A stretch of 64,000 nucleotides of DNA from an uncultured Bacteroidia bacterium (GCA_902802535.1 CADCML010000002.1:1-64000), one strand, 5' to 3'; counted from the stretch's first letter, positions 15,357 through 24,875 are shown. The notes: generated from the letters alone by a model not told the origin. Made by a program: numbers and translations.

Positions 15357-16877
15357 ATGTATACAGAAGACCATAAACTCTACATCGCGCATTGCGACAA
15401 CGGACCTATTTATATGGCGGGCAAAATGGCCAATCGCCACGGCATGATTGCCGGCGCCACAGGCACGGGTAAGACCGTCACCCTGCAAGTCTTGGCCGAA
15501 ACCTTTAGTCAAGCGGGCGTGCCCTGCTTCATGGCCGACATGAAAGGCGACCTTTCGGGCATCAGCCAAGCCGGAAAGATGAGCAGTTTCATCGAGAAGC
15601 GCTGCCCCGAGTTCGGCATTGAGAATCCAAATTTCCACGGTTGCCCGACGCGTTTCTTCGACGTGTATGGCGAGCAAGGCCATCCGTTGAGAGCCACCAT
15701 TTCCGATATGGGACCTCAACTGTTGGCCCGACTCCTCAGCCTCAACGAGACCCAAACAGGCATCCTGAACATCGTTTTCAAGATTGCCGACGACCGAGGC
15801 TTGCTCCTCATCGACATGAAGGACTTGCGTCTCATGCTCGACTATGTGGCCAAGAATGCCAAGGAGTTCACCACAACATACGGCACCGTTTCTTCAGTAA
15901 GCGTCGGGGCCATCCAGCGTGCTTTGTTGGCTTTGGAAGCCGAGGGTGGCGACCTTTTCTTCGGCGAGCCTTCGTTCAATGTGTTCGATTTCCTCCAAAC
16001 CGAGGGCGGGCGCGGCGTGATGAATGTGCTGGCTGCCGACAAGTTGATGCTCAACCCGAAGCTCTATTCCACTTTCTTGCTGTGGCTTTTGAGCGAACTC
16101 TACACCCAGTTGCCCGAGGTCGGCGACCTGCCGCTGCCTAAGCTCATCTTCTTCTTCGATGAGGCTCACATGCTCTTCAAGGACACCTCGAAGGCTTTGG
16201 TTGACAAGATCGAGCAGGTCATCCGTTTGGTGCGCTCGAAGGGCGTGGGCGTGTATTTCGTCACCCAAAGCCCCGACGACATCCCGGATGCCATTGCTGG
16301 CCAGCTTGGCAATCGCGTTTTGCACGGACTTCGTGCCTATACCCCCAAGGAACAAAAAGCCGTGAAGGCTGCCGCGCAGACTTTCCGCTCCAATCCCAAC
16401 TTCAACACCGAATCCGCCATCCTTGAACTCGGCACGGGCGAGGCATTGGTTTCCTTTTTGGACGAGAAAGGTGCGCCTTGCATCGTGGAACGCGCCAAAA
16501 TCCTGTTCCCATTGAGCCAAATTGGGGCCATCACTGACGATGAGCGCAACAAACTCATCCGCAATTCGCGCCTCTACGGCATCTACGACAAGAGTTTCGA
16601 CCGCGAAAGTGCCTACGAACTCCTCTTGGAGCAGCAGAAACAGGAAGAAAAACGCCTGCAACGCGAAGCCGAAGAGGAAGAGAAGCGCAAGGCCAAGGAA
16701 GCCAGAGAAAAGGAACGCGCAAGAAGCACAAGCTCGCGAAGCACGACCACGCGCAAGAAGAAATCAACGGCTGGCAAGGCTTTGGAGAAGACCATCAACA
16801 CGACGGCCACGACCATCGGGCGCAGTCTCGGCAAATCCATCGTCCGCTCGATTTTGGGCGGCATCTTCAAGAAATGA
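15357..16877 (+). CDS. HerA-like ATPase (DUF853 family)
   Basis: A 506-residue P-loop NTPase of the HerA/FtsK superfamily. Walker A ([16 protein letters not shown]) is near residue 34; [10 protein letters not shown] is Walker B near 265; [13 protein letters not shown] is the sensor/arginine region. The last about 75 residues are Lys/Arg/Glu-rich and coiled, then [20 protein letters not shown]853 proteins are assigned as putative DNA-translocating ATPases without a known partner here (no NurA-type nuclease nearby). It directly follows trmB. Confidence 0.88.
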   Translation: MYTEDHKLYIAHCDNGPIYMAGKMANRHGMIAGATGTGKTVTLQVLAETFSQAGVPCFMADMKGDLSGISQAGKMSSFIEKRCPEFGIENPNFHGCPTRFFDVYGEQGHPLRATISDMGPQLLARLLSLNETQTGILNIVFKIADDRGLLLIDMKDLRLMLDYVAKNAKEFTTTYGTVSSVSVGAIQRALLALEAEGGDLFFGEPSFNVFDFLQTEGGRGVMNVLAADKLMLNPKLYSTFLLWLLSELYTQLPEVGDLPLPKLIFFFDEAHMLFKDTSKALVDKIEQVIRLVRSKGVGVYFVTQSPDDIPDAIAGQLGNRVLHGLRAYTPKEQKAVKAAAQTFRSNPNFNTESAILELGTGEALVSFLDEKGAPCIVERAKILFPLSQIGAITDDERNKLIRNSRLYGIYDKSFDRESAYELLLEQQKQEEKRLQREAEEEEKRKAKEAREKERARSTSSRSTTTRKKKSTAGKALEKTINTTATTIGRSLGKSIVRSILGGIFKK

Positions 16878-16907
16878 ACAGAAAACTAAAATCTAAAACT
16901 TATCAAT

Positions 16908-17609
16908 ATGAAGAAAACAATGAAAGTAATGGCGGCCATAATGCTAACAATGGCGATGATTTGTGCCGTTGGATGCAAAAAAGACATTGCCAAAGGTGAT
17001 GGCACATTTAATGGACACAACTACGTTGACCTCGGCCTGCCAAGTGGTACGTTGTGGGCAACCTGCAATGTGGGCGCGACAACGCCTGAAGAGTACGGTG
17101 ACTATTTCGCTTGGGGCGAGACGACTCCGAAAGACTATTATGCCTGGAGCACATACAAATACTGCAACGGTGACTACACTCAGTTGACCAAATACTGCTT
17201 CGATTCCAGCTATGGCTACAACGGTTTTACCGATAACTTGACCACTCTTTTGCCCGAAGACGATGCTGCCACGGCCAACTGGGGTGGCGGCTGGCGCACT
17301 CCTACCAAATTCCAATGGGAAGAATTGCAATACTACACCACCAGTACTTGGAAAACCCAAAACGGCGTGTATGGCAGACTCTTCACCGCCGCTAACGGGG
17401 GGTGTCTCTTTTTGCCCGCAGCGGGCATCCGCTTCGAAGATCGTCTCAATAGTGCTGGTCACTTCGGTTCCTACAGTTCGAGTTCGCTCGATAGGGACAA
17501 ATCGTACGTGGCAGGGAACTACTACTACGGTCAGAGTCAGTATGATGACTATGTGTCCCATCACTACCGAATTATGGGTCAATCTGTACGAGCTGTCCGC
17601 GAGAACTAA
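16908..17609 (+). CDS. lipoprotein with Fibrobacter/Bacteroidota major paralogous domain
   Basis: A 233-residue protein. The lipoprotein signal ends at Cys23 (ICAVGCKKD). The rest matches the 'major paralogous domain' pattern: YVDLGLPSGTLWATCNVGA, YGDYFAWGET, WGGGWRTPTKFQWEELQ, LFLPAAGIR, and the closing SVRAVREN. The fold is related to C-type-lectin/FGE-like domains, and many paralogues usually exist in one genome. Likely surface-exposed; ligand unknown. It is convergent with pcm, 22 bases apart. Confidence 0.85.
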   Translation: MKKTMKVMAAIMLTMAMICAVGCKKDIAKGDGTFNGHNYVDLGLPSGTLWATCNVGATTPEEYGDYFAWGETTPKDYYAWSTYKYCNGDYTQLTKYCFDSSYGYNGFTDNLTTLLPEDDAATANWGGGWRTPTKFQWEELQYYTTSTWKTQNGVYGRLFTAANGGCLFLPAAGIRFEDRLNSAGHFGSYSSSSLDRDKSYVAGNYYYGQSQYDDYVSHHYRIMGQSVRAVREN

Positions 17610-17631
17610 CTATTACTATTGCGAATGTATT

Positions 17632-18297
17632 TCAGTCATTCCCAATCTCTTTCAACATTGGCACAAACTTGAAGTCGCCGAATTCCTCTTTTTTAAGTGA
17701 GTCATCCTCTAATTTGGTGACTCTCAGCATAGTCTGTCTGTCACCTTCGGCGTTGTCCATGGGGATGACCATGATGCCGCCAGGCTTCATCTGTTGGATG
17801 AGTGTTTCGGGAATGCTCGGCGCACCAGCGGTGATGATGATGCGGTCGAAGGGCTGGTAGTTGGGCAAGCCCTCGTAGCCGTCGCCTAAAAAAGTCTTCA
17901 CTCTAAACGTCAGCTGCTCAAGGATTTCCTTGGTCTTGAAATAGAGGTTGCGTTGCCGCTCAATGCTGAACACCTTGGCACCCATCGCGGCCAAGACGCA
18001 GGCCTGATAGCCTGAACCCGTTCCGATTTCAAGCACTTTCATGCCTTTTTCCACTTGCAGCAGCTGGGTCTGGAAAGCCACGGTGTGCGGCTGCGAGATG
18101 GTCTGCCCCGAGCCGATAGGGAAGGCCTTGTCTTGATAGGCGAGTTCGACAAAGGAGGAATCAAGGAAAATATGGCGCGGCACCTCGTTGATGGCCGAAA
18201 GTACGGCTTCGTCAGTGATACCTTTGGCGCGTAGCTGGTCGACGAGTTGCTTGCGGAGGCCTTTGTGGCGGTAATTGTCTTCTAAAATGCTATTCAT
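17632..18297 (-). CDS. pcm: protein-L-isoaspartate O-methyltransferase
   Basis: A 221-residue repair enzyme that methylates L-isoaspartyl residues of damaged proteins using SAM. The diagnostic blocks are AFPIGSGQTISQPHTVAFQ, VLEIGTGSGYQACVLA (SAM motif I), DRIIITAGAPSIPE, and QMKPGGIMVIPM. Length is normal. It has its own unit, divergent from the oxidoreductase gene; CGAAATTA at 18302-18309 (minus TAATTTCG) is only a weak promoter match. Confidence 0.94.
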   Translation of the reverse strand: MNSILEDNYRHKGLRKQLVDQLRAKGITDEAVLSAINEVPRHIFLDSSFVELAYQDKAFPIGSGQTISQPHTVAFQTQLLQVEKGMKVLEIGTGSGYQACVLAAMGAKVFSIERQRNLYFKTKEILEQLTFRVKTFLGDGYEGLPNYQPFDRIIITAGAPSIPETLIQQMKPGGIMVIPMDNAEGDRQTMLRVTKLEDDSLKKEEFGDFKFVPMLKEIGND

Positions 18298-18344
18298 GGC
18301 GCGAAATTACGCTAATTTCCGACGCCACGAAATGATAAAAAAAC

Positions 18345-18352
18345 TATTTTTG
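18345..18352 (+). promoter_or_regulatory. Bacteroidota -7 box (TATTTTTG)
   Basis: Exact TAnnTTTG, 16 bases before the ATG of the oxidoreductase gene at 18369. Confidence 0.6.
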
Positions 18353-18368
18353 CCGAAATTTTTTCCAA

Positions 18369-19355
18369 ATGCTGAAAATCGGTATTTTAGGTGCAGGACA
18401 TCTGGGCAAGATTCACTTGAACTGCATCAAACAAATAGAGAAATATGAGTTGGTAGGCTTTTTTGACCCTGCCCTTGAAACGGCACGTCAAGTGGAAGCC
18501 GAAATGAACGTGAAGTGCTTCGATTCCATCGATGCGCTGATTGATGCCGTGGACGTAGTCGACATCGTCACGCCCACCATCCGCCATTTCGAATGTGCCT
18601 CCAAGGCCTTGCAGAAGCGCAAGCACGTCTTCATAGAGAAGCCCATCGTGGCCACGCCTGACGAAGCCAACGCTTTGAAGAAGTTGGCCGATGAGGCGGG
18701 TGTCAAGGTGCAGGTGGGTCATGTGGAGCGTTTCAATCCGGCTTTCGTTGCTGCCGAGCCTTTCATTAATGGGCCGCTTTTCATCGAGGCGCATCGCTTG
18801 GCCTTGTTCAATCCACGCGGCACCGATGTGCCCGTCGTCCTCGACTTGATGGTACACGACCTCGACATCCTGCTCACCATCGTCAAGTCGCCGGTTTCGC
18901 ATATCAGCGCGAGTGGAGTGAGCATCGTCAGCCCGACCCCCGACATCACCAACGTGCGCATTGAGTTTGAGAACGGCACGGTGGCCAACCTCACCTCGTC
19001 GCGACTGTCGTTGAAGAACATGCGCAAGACCCGCATCTTCCAAAAGGATGCTTACATCACGATCGATTTCTTGGACAAGGTGGCGGAGATTTTCCGCATC
19101 CACGACGAAGTGGACGACTCCAATCCTCTTTCTGCCACCATCACTTTGGGCGACGGCTCCGAAAAGCAAATCACCTATGAACGGCCCGAAATCCATCCCA
19201 TCAACGCCATCCAAACAGAGTTGGAGAGCTTCTATGACGCTATCATTCACAACACTACGCCCGCCGTCACCATCGACGACGGCATCAATGTCCTGAAGTT
19301 AGCCTACCGCATCTTAGCCGCAGTGGATGAAGCTATCGCCAAGGTGCAGAAATAA
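18369..19355 (+). CDS. Gfo/Idh/MocA family oxidoreductase
   Basis: A 328-residue NAD(P)-dependent dehydrogenase. The N-terminal Rossmann fold opens with IGILGAGHLGKIHL. HVFIEKPIVATPDEA carries the EKP motif and VQVGHVERFNPAF the substrate-side segment. VPVVLDLMVHDLDIL contains the conserved D and H of the active site. The family oxidises or reduces sugars and related compounds, often nucleotide sugars. It precedes a lipoprotein and a sugar transferase, which hints at a surface-glycan role, but the substrate is not determinable. Confidence 0.9.
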   Translation: MLKIGILGAGHLGKIHLNCIKQIEKYELVGFFDPALETARQVEAEMNVKCFDSIDALIDAVDVVDIVTPTIRHFECASKALQKRKHVFIEKPIVATPDEANALKKLADEAGVKVQVGHVERFNPAFVAAEPFINGPLFIEAHRLALFNPRGTDVPVVLDLMVHDLDILLTIVKSPVSHISASGVSIVSPTPDITNVRIEFENGTVANLTSSRLSLKNMRKTRIFQKDAYITIDFLDKVAEIFRIHDEVDDSNPLSATITLGDGSEKQITYERPEIHPINAIQTELESFYDAIIHNTTPAVTIDDGINVLKLAYRILAAVDEAIAKVQK

Positions 19356-19412
19356 ACGCCGCCTGAAACAATATTCATGAAACCCCATCGTTACCTAATC
19401 AAATGTAGTTCT

Positions 19413-20363
19413 ATGACAAGGAAATCTATCTTTTCTGTCATGTTGGGTGTTCTTTTCCTCGCAGTGACAGCCACTTCGTGCAACAAGTTTGAAGGCTCGC
19501 AAACGGTGCCTTCCTACATTCATATTGAATCCGTTGATGTCGACTCGCTCACGGATTATTTCGTGTATGGTGCCCCCTCACACAAAATCACCGATGCTTG
19601 GGTGTTTGTCGACGACAACCCCATCGGCTGCTTCGAGCTCCCGAGCACGTTCCCCGTTTTGAAGAAGGGTCCGCACAAGGTTTCTATCTATGGCGGCATC
19701 AAGGTGAATGGCATTTCAGCTTCGCGCGACAGGTATCCGTTCTACATGCCACGCATCTACCAAAACTTGAATCTCGTGGAAGACAGCATCGTCAACCTGA
19801 CCCCCTCGCTGAACTATTATCCCATCGGTGAAGGCGTCAACATAGCTTGGATGGAGGATTTCGAGAACACCAATTCCTTGATGCCCGACGAGAGCAGCGA
19901 CACGAGCATAGTGCGCTTCACCGGCGATGGGATTTGGCATTCGGCCAACTCGTTCTATTCGGGAAAAGTGGAGCTGCCGCCCGACACGATGGACTTCACC
20001 GTAGTCACTTCCGACAAGTTCGATTTCTACAGAGGCACCAACGGCGTGTATTGCCTGCTGGAGATGGACTACAACTGCAACGACACCTTCTTCGTTGGCG
20101 TTCAGTATGTTAAGAACTACCAACTGACCACGTTGCCTTTGGTGAAGGTGACCCCGACCGACAAGCAGCACGACCGGCCACAGCGTTGGAACAAGATTTA
20201 TATCAACATCGGGCCGACGATGAACAACAACGTGACTTCCGACTATTTCAAGGTCTATATCACCTCCGATTTGACCACAGTATATGACCCACCCTATCAT
20301 CCCATCAACGAACCGCGTTATTATTATTTCGATAACCTGAAATTGCTCTATCGTAACTTATGA
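19413..20363 (+). CDS. lipoprotein of unknown function
   Basis: From ATG 19413 the protein is 316 residues (MTRKSIFSVMLGVLFLAVTATSC), with the lipobox Cys at 23. An upstream in-frame ATG at 19377 adds 12 residues that would break the signal, so the shorter start is preferred. The body is beta-rich, with segments such as AWVFVDDNPIGCFELP and NIAWMEDFENTNSLMPDE. The second half (from about residue 155) looks like a jelly-roll carbohydrate-binding-type domain. No named family is recognised. Its stop overlaps the sugar transferase start (ATGA at 20360), so translation is coupled. Confidence 0.75.
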   Translation: MTRKSIFSVMLGVLFLAVTATSCNKFEGSQTVPSYIHIESVDVDSLTDYFVYGAPSHKITDAWVFVDDNPIGCFELPSTFPVLKKGPHKVSIYGGIKVNGISASRDRYPFYMPRIYQNLNLVEDSIVNLTPSLNYYPIGEGVNIAWMEDFENTNSLMPDESSDTSIVRFTGDGIWHSANSFYSGKVELPPDTMDFTVVTSDKFDFYRGTNGVYCLLEMDYNCNDTFFVGVQYVKNYQLTTLPLVKVTPTDKQHDRPQRWNKIYINIGPTMNNNVTSDYFKVYITSDLTTVYDPPYHPINEPRYYYFDNLKLLYRNL

Positions 20364-21784
20364 ACAAGAAAAGGCTGGCAACGCTCTATTTTGTCGTCGA
20401 TTGGTTGGCTTCCATTCTGGCGTGGGTCTTGTTTTATTTTTTCCGCAAGGCGCACGAAGACCTATACATCAATTATTGGGACCGCATCACGAATTCCTTT
20501 GCGACGCCGAGTTTTTGGTTAGGGGTGGCCATCATTCCCATTTGCTGGCTCATTCTTCATGCCGTGACGGGTGCCTACGAAAAGGTCTACCAAAAATCGA
20601 GGCTGAAAGAGCTGGGACAGACGTTTTTCATCACCTTGTTGGGTGTCATCATCCTGTTCTTTGTGGTCATCCTTGACGATGAAGTGGTTTCATACAAGTC
20701 CTATTATCAGTCGTTTATTGCACTGTTCACCCTTCAGTTCTTCATCACTTACATCCCGCGCCTTATCATCACGACCTCGGTGATTTCGAGAATCCGAAAC
20801 AAGAAAATCGGGTTCAATACGCTTATTGTAGGCAGCAACGACAACGCCTGCGCCATTTATAAGGAAATCGAGGAGGAGGTGAAGCCTTCGGGAAGACGAT
20901 GCATCGGTTTTCTCAATGTTTACGACAAGAAAGAGTATAAGTTGGGCGAATACCTGCCGCATCTTGGCTCTTACCATGATATCGAGCGCATCGTAAAAGA
21001 AAACAATGTGGAAGAGGTCATCATCGCCATCGAGCGTTCGGAGGTTGAGACGATGAAGGTGTTGCTCACGGTGGTCGACACGACCAACGCCAACGTGAAA
21101 ATCATCCCCGCCATGCAGGACTTGGTTTTTGGCACCGTAAAGCAGTCGGCCATCTGGCAGGCACCTTTGGTGCAGGTTACGCCCGAGCTGATGCCCGTGT
21201 GGCAAAGGGTGGTGAAACGCGCTTTCGACATTGTGGCTTCTTCGCTGGCACTCATTGTGTTGTCGCCGGTGTTTTTGATTTGCGCCATCATCGTGAAGAC
21301 CACCTCAAAAGGGCCGGTCTTCTATGTGCAGGAACGCATCGGTAAAGATGGCAAACCTTTCAATATGGCCAAGTTCCGCAGCATGAAGGTCGATGCTGAG
21401 TCGAGTGGGACGCCACAGCTTTCGAGCGACGACGACCCGCGCATCACCAAGTTCGGTAAGTTCATGCGTAAGGTGCGCTTGGACGAGATTCCCCAGTTCT
21501 GGACCGTACTGAAAGGTAAGATGTCGTTGGTGGGCTATCGTCCTGAACGTCAGTATTATATCGACAAGATTATGGAAAGGGCACCGTATTACCGCCTGCT
21601 GCTGAAGGTGAAACCTGGTATCACCAGCTGGGGCGAAGTGAAATATGGTTATGCTGAAAACGTCGACGAGATGATTGAGCGCCTGAAATATGATGTGCTC
21701 TACATCGAGAATGTGAACCTTGCCTTGGATATCAAGATTTTGATTTACACCGTGTTAATCGTTATCCAAGGACGCGGAAAGTGA
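20360..21784 (+). CDS. undecaprenyl-phosphate sugar-1-phosphate transferase (WcaJ type)
   Basis: A 474-residue membrane protein. Four N-terminal helices (about 8-28, 48-72, 88-112 and 117-137) are followed by a Rossmann-like CoA-binding-type domain (FNTLIVGSNDNACAIYKEIE) and a further helix (DIVASSLALIVLSPVFLICAII). The C-terminal bacterial sugar transferase domain has KFRSMKVDAE, DDPRITKFGKFMRK, LDEIPQFWTVLKGKMSLVG and PGITSWGEV. It attaches the first sugar phosphate to the lipid carrier in capsule or O-antigen synthesis. It overlaps the convergent tdk gene by 30 bases. Confidence 0.92.
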   Translation: MNKKRLATLYFVVDWLASILAWVLFYFFRKAHEDLYINYWDRITNSFATPSFWLGVAIIPICWLILHAVTGAYEKVYQKSRLKELGQTFFITLLGVIILFFVVILDDEVVSYKSYYQSFIALFTLQFFITYIPRLIITTSVISRIRNKKIGFNTLIVGSNDNACAIYKEIEEEVKPSGRRCIGFLNVYDKKEYKLGEYLPHLGSYHDIERIVKENNVEEVIIAIERSEVETMKVLLTVVDTTNANVKIIPAMQDLVFGTVKQSAIWQAPLVQVTPELMPVWQRVVKRAFDIVASSLALIVLSPVFLICAIIVKTTSKGPVFYVQERIGKDGKPFNMAKFRSMKVDAESSGTPQLSSDDDPRITKFGKFMRKVRLDEIPQFWTVLKGKMSLVGYRPERQYYIDKIMERAPYYRLLLKVKPGITSWGEVKYGYAENVDEMIERLKYDVLYIENVNLALDIKILIYTVLIVIQGRGK

Positions 21785-22363
21785 TTCGCGTTCCTCGCGA
21801 GCCTTCAGATAACAAGACCTGCACAGCGGTTCATAACTCTCGGTTTCTCCCAAAACAACCAATTTGTCGCCGGCGATGGTACGGTGCGAGAACTGCGCCG
21901 GACTGCCACAACGCACGCAGATGGCGTGCACCTTGGTGACGTCCTCGGCAATGGCCATCAGTTTCGGCATGGGGCCGAAAGGCTTGCCCATAAAGTCCAT
22001 GTCCAAGCCTGCGATAATGACACGCACGCCTTGGTTGGCCAATTGTTCGCATACGTTAGGCAGCTCATCGTCAAGAAATTGTGCCTCGTCAATGCCGATA
22101 ACGTCCACGTCGTTTGCATAAAAAAGAATCTCGTTTGCGCTCTGCACGGGTATGGAATGCAGGGCCGTGGCGTTGTGCGACACCACATCTTCCTCGCTGT
22201 AGCGTGTGTCGACGCCCGGCTTGAAAATTTCCACCTTCAGTTTGGCGATTCTGGCACGTTTCAAACGGCGGATCAACTCTTCCGTCTTGCCTGAAAACAT
22301 GGAGCCGCAAATCACTTCAATCCAGCCTTGCGACTTGTTGTGAGAATCTTTTTCAAGAAACAT
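21755..22363 (-). CDS. tdk: thymidine kinase
   Basis: A 202-residue type II thymidine kinase. Walker A is CGSMFSGKTEELIRRL, Walker B DVIGIDEAQFLDDEL, and MDFMGKPFGPM is the lasso region. Zinc ligands are in CVRCGSPAQFSHR and LCRSCY, and GETESYEPLC is the substrate loop. It phosphorylates thymidine for salvage. Its 3' end overlaps the oppositely oriented sugar transferase gene by 30 bases. Confidence 0.95.
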   Translation of the reverse strand: MFLEKDSHNKSQGWIEVICGSMFSGKTEELIRRLKRARIAKLKVEIFKPGVDTRYSEEDVVSHNATALHSIPVQSANEILFYANDVDVIGIDEAQFLDDELPNVCEQLANQGVRVIIAGLDMDFMGKPFGPMPKLMAIAEDVTKVHAICVRCGSPAQFSHRTIAGDKLVVLGETESYEPLCRSCYLKAREERESLSASLDND

Positions 22364-22420
22364 AACGATGGTAGTTAGATTATTTGTAATTTAGCACCCA
22401 AAAATAGAGATAATTCTGAT

Positions 22421-23572
22421 ATGAACGAAAAATTTGAGAGCCAAAAAGAAACCTTGCTTTCCATTAAGCAGGAAATCAGCTTGTTATACCAGCAAGTCAA
22501 CTACCTTTTAAGAAACGAAAAACCCCTCGAGTTGCTTGATTTGGATGTGTTGATGAACCGCACGCACACCCTTTATGACCAACTTTGTGCCATCAACGTG
22601 GGCGACGACAGCCTTGAAGAAGACCTCCCGTTCACTGCCGATGACTTCTCCGGCCTGTTCGGGACAATGACGCAGGAAGAAACGACGGAGACATCGGACA
22701 CAGAAGTCGCTGAGGAAGAGGTTCCTGAAGAAGTCCATGAAGAAGTTCATGAAGAAGTTCATGAAGAAGTTAGAGAAGAATTTCCTGAAGAAGAAACAGC
22801 GACTGAGGAAGTGGAAGAACCGATTGAAAATCAAGTGGTTGAAATACCCGTTGAGGTGGAGCAACCTGCCGAACCTGAACCTGATGAGATACAGTTCTCA
22901 ATAGGAGAGGAGCAGCCGCAGGAGATGGAAGCCGACGAAACTGAAACATCGGCCGAGGAAAAGCCTTTGGGTGATGATTTTGGGCTCTTTTTCCGGTTTG
23001 AGGAGGCTCCCGAGGTGGAAACACCACAGGAAATACTTCCGGAAACACAGCAGAAAATGGAGGCGAACGAAGGCAAAGTGGTACACGTCATGGAAGAGAT
23101 TCCGGAGGAGGACATTCCCGAGCGCGACCGTGTGCATGGCGACGATTTGGTGAAGGACAACCCATTGATAATGCCGCGTTTGGACGAGGAACGGATGGCA
23201 GAGAAGGAAGAGATTGAGCGGGAGTCGTCGGATGTCTTCAACGAGGACGATGCCGAATTTGAGCTGTCGACGGGCGAGACCTTGGGCGAGAAGATGATGA
23301 GCGAAGACCATTCATTGGCCGCCAAGCTGCAGCAGGCTCCTGGCCGCGATTTGAAATCGGTCATCGGAATCAACGACAAGTTTTTGTTTGTCAATGAGCT
23401 GTTTGGAGGAAGCATGGAAAAGTATAACAAATCCATTGAAAACCTCAATGACCTGAAGACCTTGAACGGTGCCATGATTTACCTCAACGAGTTGAAGATT
23501 GAGCTACAGTGGAATAGCAGCAACGAGGCTTACATAAAGCTTAAAGATTTGGTTTCCAGAAAGTTTGAATAA
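22421..23572 (+). CDS. acidic repeat-containing protein of unknown function
   Basis: A 383-residue cytoplasmic protein with no signal. Residues 1-70 are helical (SQKETLLSIKQEISLLYQQV). Residues about 75-300 are extremely Glu/Pro-rich and probably disordered; they include three EEVH units and one EEVR unit encoded by a 12-bp tandem repeat (22727-22774). The last about 80 residues (GRDLKSVIGINDKFLFVNEL, then LNELKIELQWNSSNEAYIKL) are ordered and look like a conserved Bacteroidota C-terminal domain. A variant -7 box TAATTTAG is at 22387-22394. rsmI follows 6 bases later. Function unknown. Confidence 0.75.
   Translation: MNEKFESQKETLLSIKQEISLLYQQVNYLLRNEKPLELLDLDVLMNRTHTLYDQLCAINVGDDSLEEDLPFTADDFSGLFGTMTQEETTETSDTEVAEEEVPEEVHEEVHEEVHEEVREEFPEEETATEEVEEPIENQVVEIPVEVEQPAEPEPDEIQFSIGEEQPQEMEADETETSAEEKPLGDDFGLFFRFEEAPEVETPQEILPETQQKMEANEGKVVHVMEEIPEEDIPERDRVHGDDLVKDNPLIMPRLDEERMAEKEEIERESSDVFNEDDAEFELSTGETLGEKMMSEDHSLAAKLQQAPGRDLKSVIGINDKFLFVNELFGGSMEKYNKSIENLNDLKTLNGAMIYLNELKIELQWNSSNEAYIKLKDLVSRKFE
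22727..22774 (+). repeat. in-frame 12-bp tandem repeat (4 units)
   Basis: Four units of GAAGAAGTTCAT-type sequence encode EEVH, EEVH, EEVH, EEVR. Unit length is a multiple of three, so slippage would change length without frameshift. Confidence 0.8.
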
Positions 23573-23578
23573 CTAATC

Positions 23579-24286
23579 ATGTCGAAACTTTATCTTGTGC
23601 CCACCCCGATTGGCAACCTTGAGGACATCACTTTGAGGGCCATACGGGTGTTGAAGGAGGTCGACGGGATTCTTGCCGAAGACACCCGCACTTCGGGCAA
23701 TCTGTTGCGCCATCTTGAAATCAGCAAGCCCATGACGGCTTTCCATATCCGCAACGAGCATCAGGTGGTGGAACGCATTGCCGATCGCATCGAGGCGGGG
23801 GAGACCCTCGCCTTGGTGACCGATGCGGGCACGCCTGCCATTTCCGACCCGGGGTTCCTCTTGGTGCGCGAGTGTGTGAAACGCGGCATCGAAATAGAGT
23901 GTTTGCCTGGCCCGACGGCCTTTGTTCCGGCTTTGGTTAACTCGGGCTTGCCAGCGGAAAAGTTCATCTTTGAAGGGTTCCTTCCGCACAAGAAAGGCCG
24001 TCAGACCAAGTTGCAAGCCATGGCGGAATATCCTTATACGACCATACTTTACGAGTCGCCCTTCCGCTTGCTGAAAACCTTGCAGCAACTTGCTGAGGTG
24101 TGTGGCGCGGAGCGCAGGGCTTGCGTTTCCCGCGAATTGACGAAAATACACGAAGAAAACGCTCGCGGCACCTTGGCTGAGCTTGTCGAGCATTTTTCCA
24201 AGAAAGACATCAAAGGGGAAATCGTCATCGTTCTGGAAGGTAAAGACGGTTGCACCGTTTCAACAGACGACGACTCCGAGGATTGA
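23579..24286 (+). CDS. rsmI: 16S rRNA (cytidine-1402-2'-O)-methyltransferase
   Basis: A 235-residue tetrapyrrole-methylase-fold enzyme. Signature blocks: LYLVPTPIGNLEDITLRAIRVL, GILAEDTRTSGNLLRHL, LVTDAGTPAISDPGFLLVRE, CLPGPTAFVPALVNSGLP and FEGFLPHKKGR. It methylates the ribose of C1402 in the decoding centre of 16S rRNA. Length is slightly short of the about 280-residue E. coli form, lacking part of the C-terminal extension, as is common. It starts 6 bases after the acidic protein gene. Confidence 0.94.
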   Translation: MSKLYLVPTPIGNLEDITLRAIRVLKEVDGILAEDTRTSGNLLRHLEISKPMTAFHIRNEHQVVERIADRIEAGETLALVTDAGTPAISDPGFLLVRECVKRGIEIECLPGPTAFVPALVNSGLPAEKFIFEGFLPHKKGRQTKLQAMAEYPYTTILYESPFRLLKTLQQLAEVCGAERRACVSRELTKIHEENARGTLAELVEHFSKKDIKGEIVIVLEGKDGCTVSTDDDSED

Positions 24287-24292
24287 TACGGT

Positions 24293-24343
24293 CAGCATTG
24301 CCTTTTATGTCATTCCCTTGGGAATCTGAAAAAGGCAATGCTG
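24293..24343. terminator. long stem-loop between convergent rsmI and FMN-binding genes
   Basis: A 14-bp perfect stem CAGCATTGCCTTTT (24293-24306) / AAAAGGCAATGCTG (24330-24343) encloses a second hairpin ATTCCC-TT-GGGAAT (24312-24325). The A and T runs lie inside the stem, so it can act on both strands as a bidirectional terminator. Confidence 0.65.
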
Positions 24344-24350
24344 ATTATGC

Positions 24351-24842
24351 CTATTTCCGTTGTTTTTGGTAAGCCTTCAACCGAGCTATAAGGCTGTTTT
24401 TCACCCCATTGGAAGTATAAGTGGCTCCGCTGATGGCATCCACCTCTTTGTTGATGGCTTCCTCGGGCGTGAGGCCGTTCCACGACTCGAAAAGTCCGCC
24501 GTCCACAACACGTTGGACGAATCGTGGCGTTTCTTGATTCTCCAGCAGCACCACCTCCTTGATTCGGCCTTCGGCATCTATTATTATTAATAAAGGTGTA
24601 GTTCCATTGAAACCTTCCACTTCGTCGGAGTAAGGCGATGAGAACAAGACTGTGCCGATTAAGTTGCCTTTGGCATCCTTGACTTGGTAAAAGGCCGTGT
24701 CGATGGCTTTGGTTTTGGCAGCATCGGCGAAATAGGGCCGTATGTCTTCAATGGGGAGCTCGGGTAATTTTGGGCCGCAACTGCAGAAGGCCACAACACC
24801 TGCAGCCATCAGCGCGCCCAAAGTCTTTTTGATGATGTTCAT
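24351..24842 (-). CDS. FMN-binding domain lipoprotein
   Basis: From ATG 24842 it is 163 residues. The signal MNIIKKTLGALMAAGVVAFCSC gives a lipobox at CSC. The domain is an FMN_bind (RnfG/NqrC C-terminal) type: IDAEGRIKEVVLLENQETP, and VDAISGATYTSNGVKN, where SGAT is the site at which FMN is covalently attached to Thr. Such extracytoplasmic flavoproteins carry electrons between membrane complexes and surface partners. No rnf/nqr genes or flavin transferase (ApbE) are in view. The upstream ATG at 24890 would destroy the signal, so 24842 was chosen. Confidence 0.85.
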   Translation of the reverse strand: MNIIKKTLGALMAAGVVAFCSCGPKLPELPIEDIRPYFADAAKTKAIDTAFYQVKDAKGNLIGTVLFSSPYSDEVEGFNGTTPLLIIIDAEGRIKEVVLLENQETPRFVQRVVDGGLFESWNGLTPEEAINKEVDAISGATYTSNGVKNSLIARLKAYQKQRK

Positions 24843-24867
24843 TTGTGGTTGGATTATAAATTTTGTG

Positions 24868-24875
24868 CAAAAATA
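24868..24875 (-). promoter_or_regulatory. Bacteroidota -7 box (TATTTTTG) for the FMN-binding lipoprotein
   Basis: Exact TAnnTTTG on the minus strand, 25 bases before ATG 24842. It is divergent from the udk promoter 31 bases away. Confidence 0.6.
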
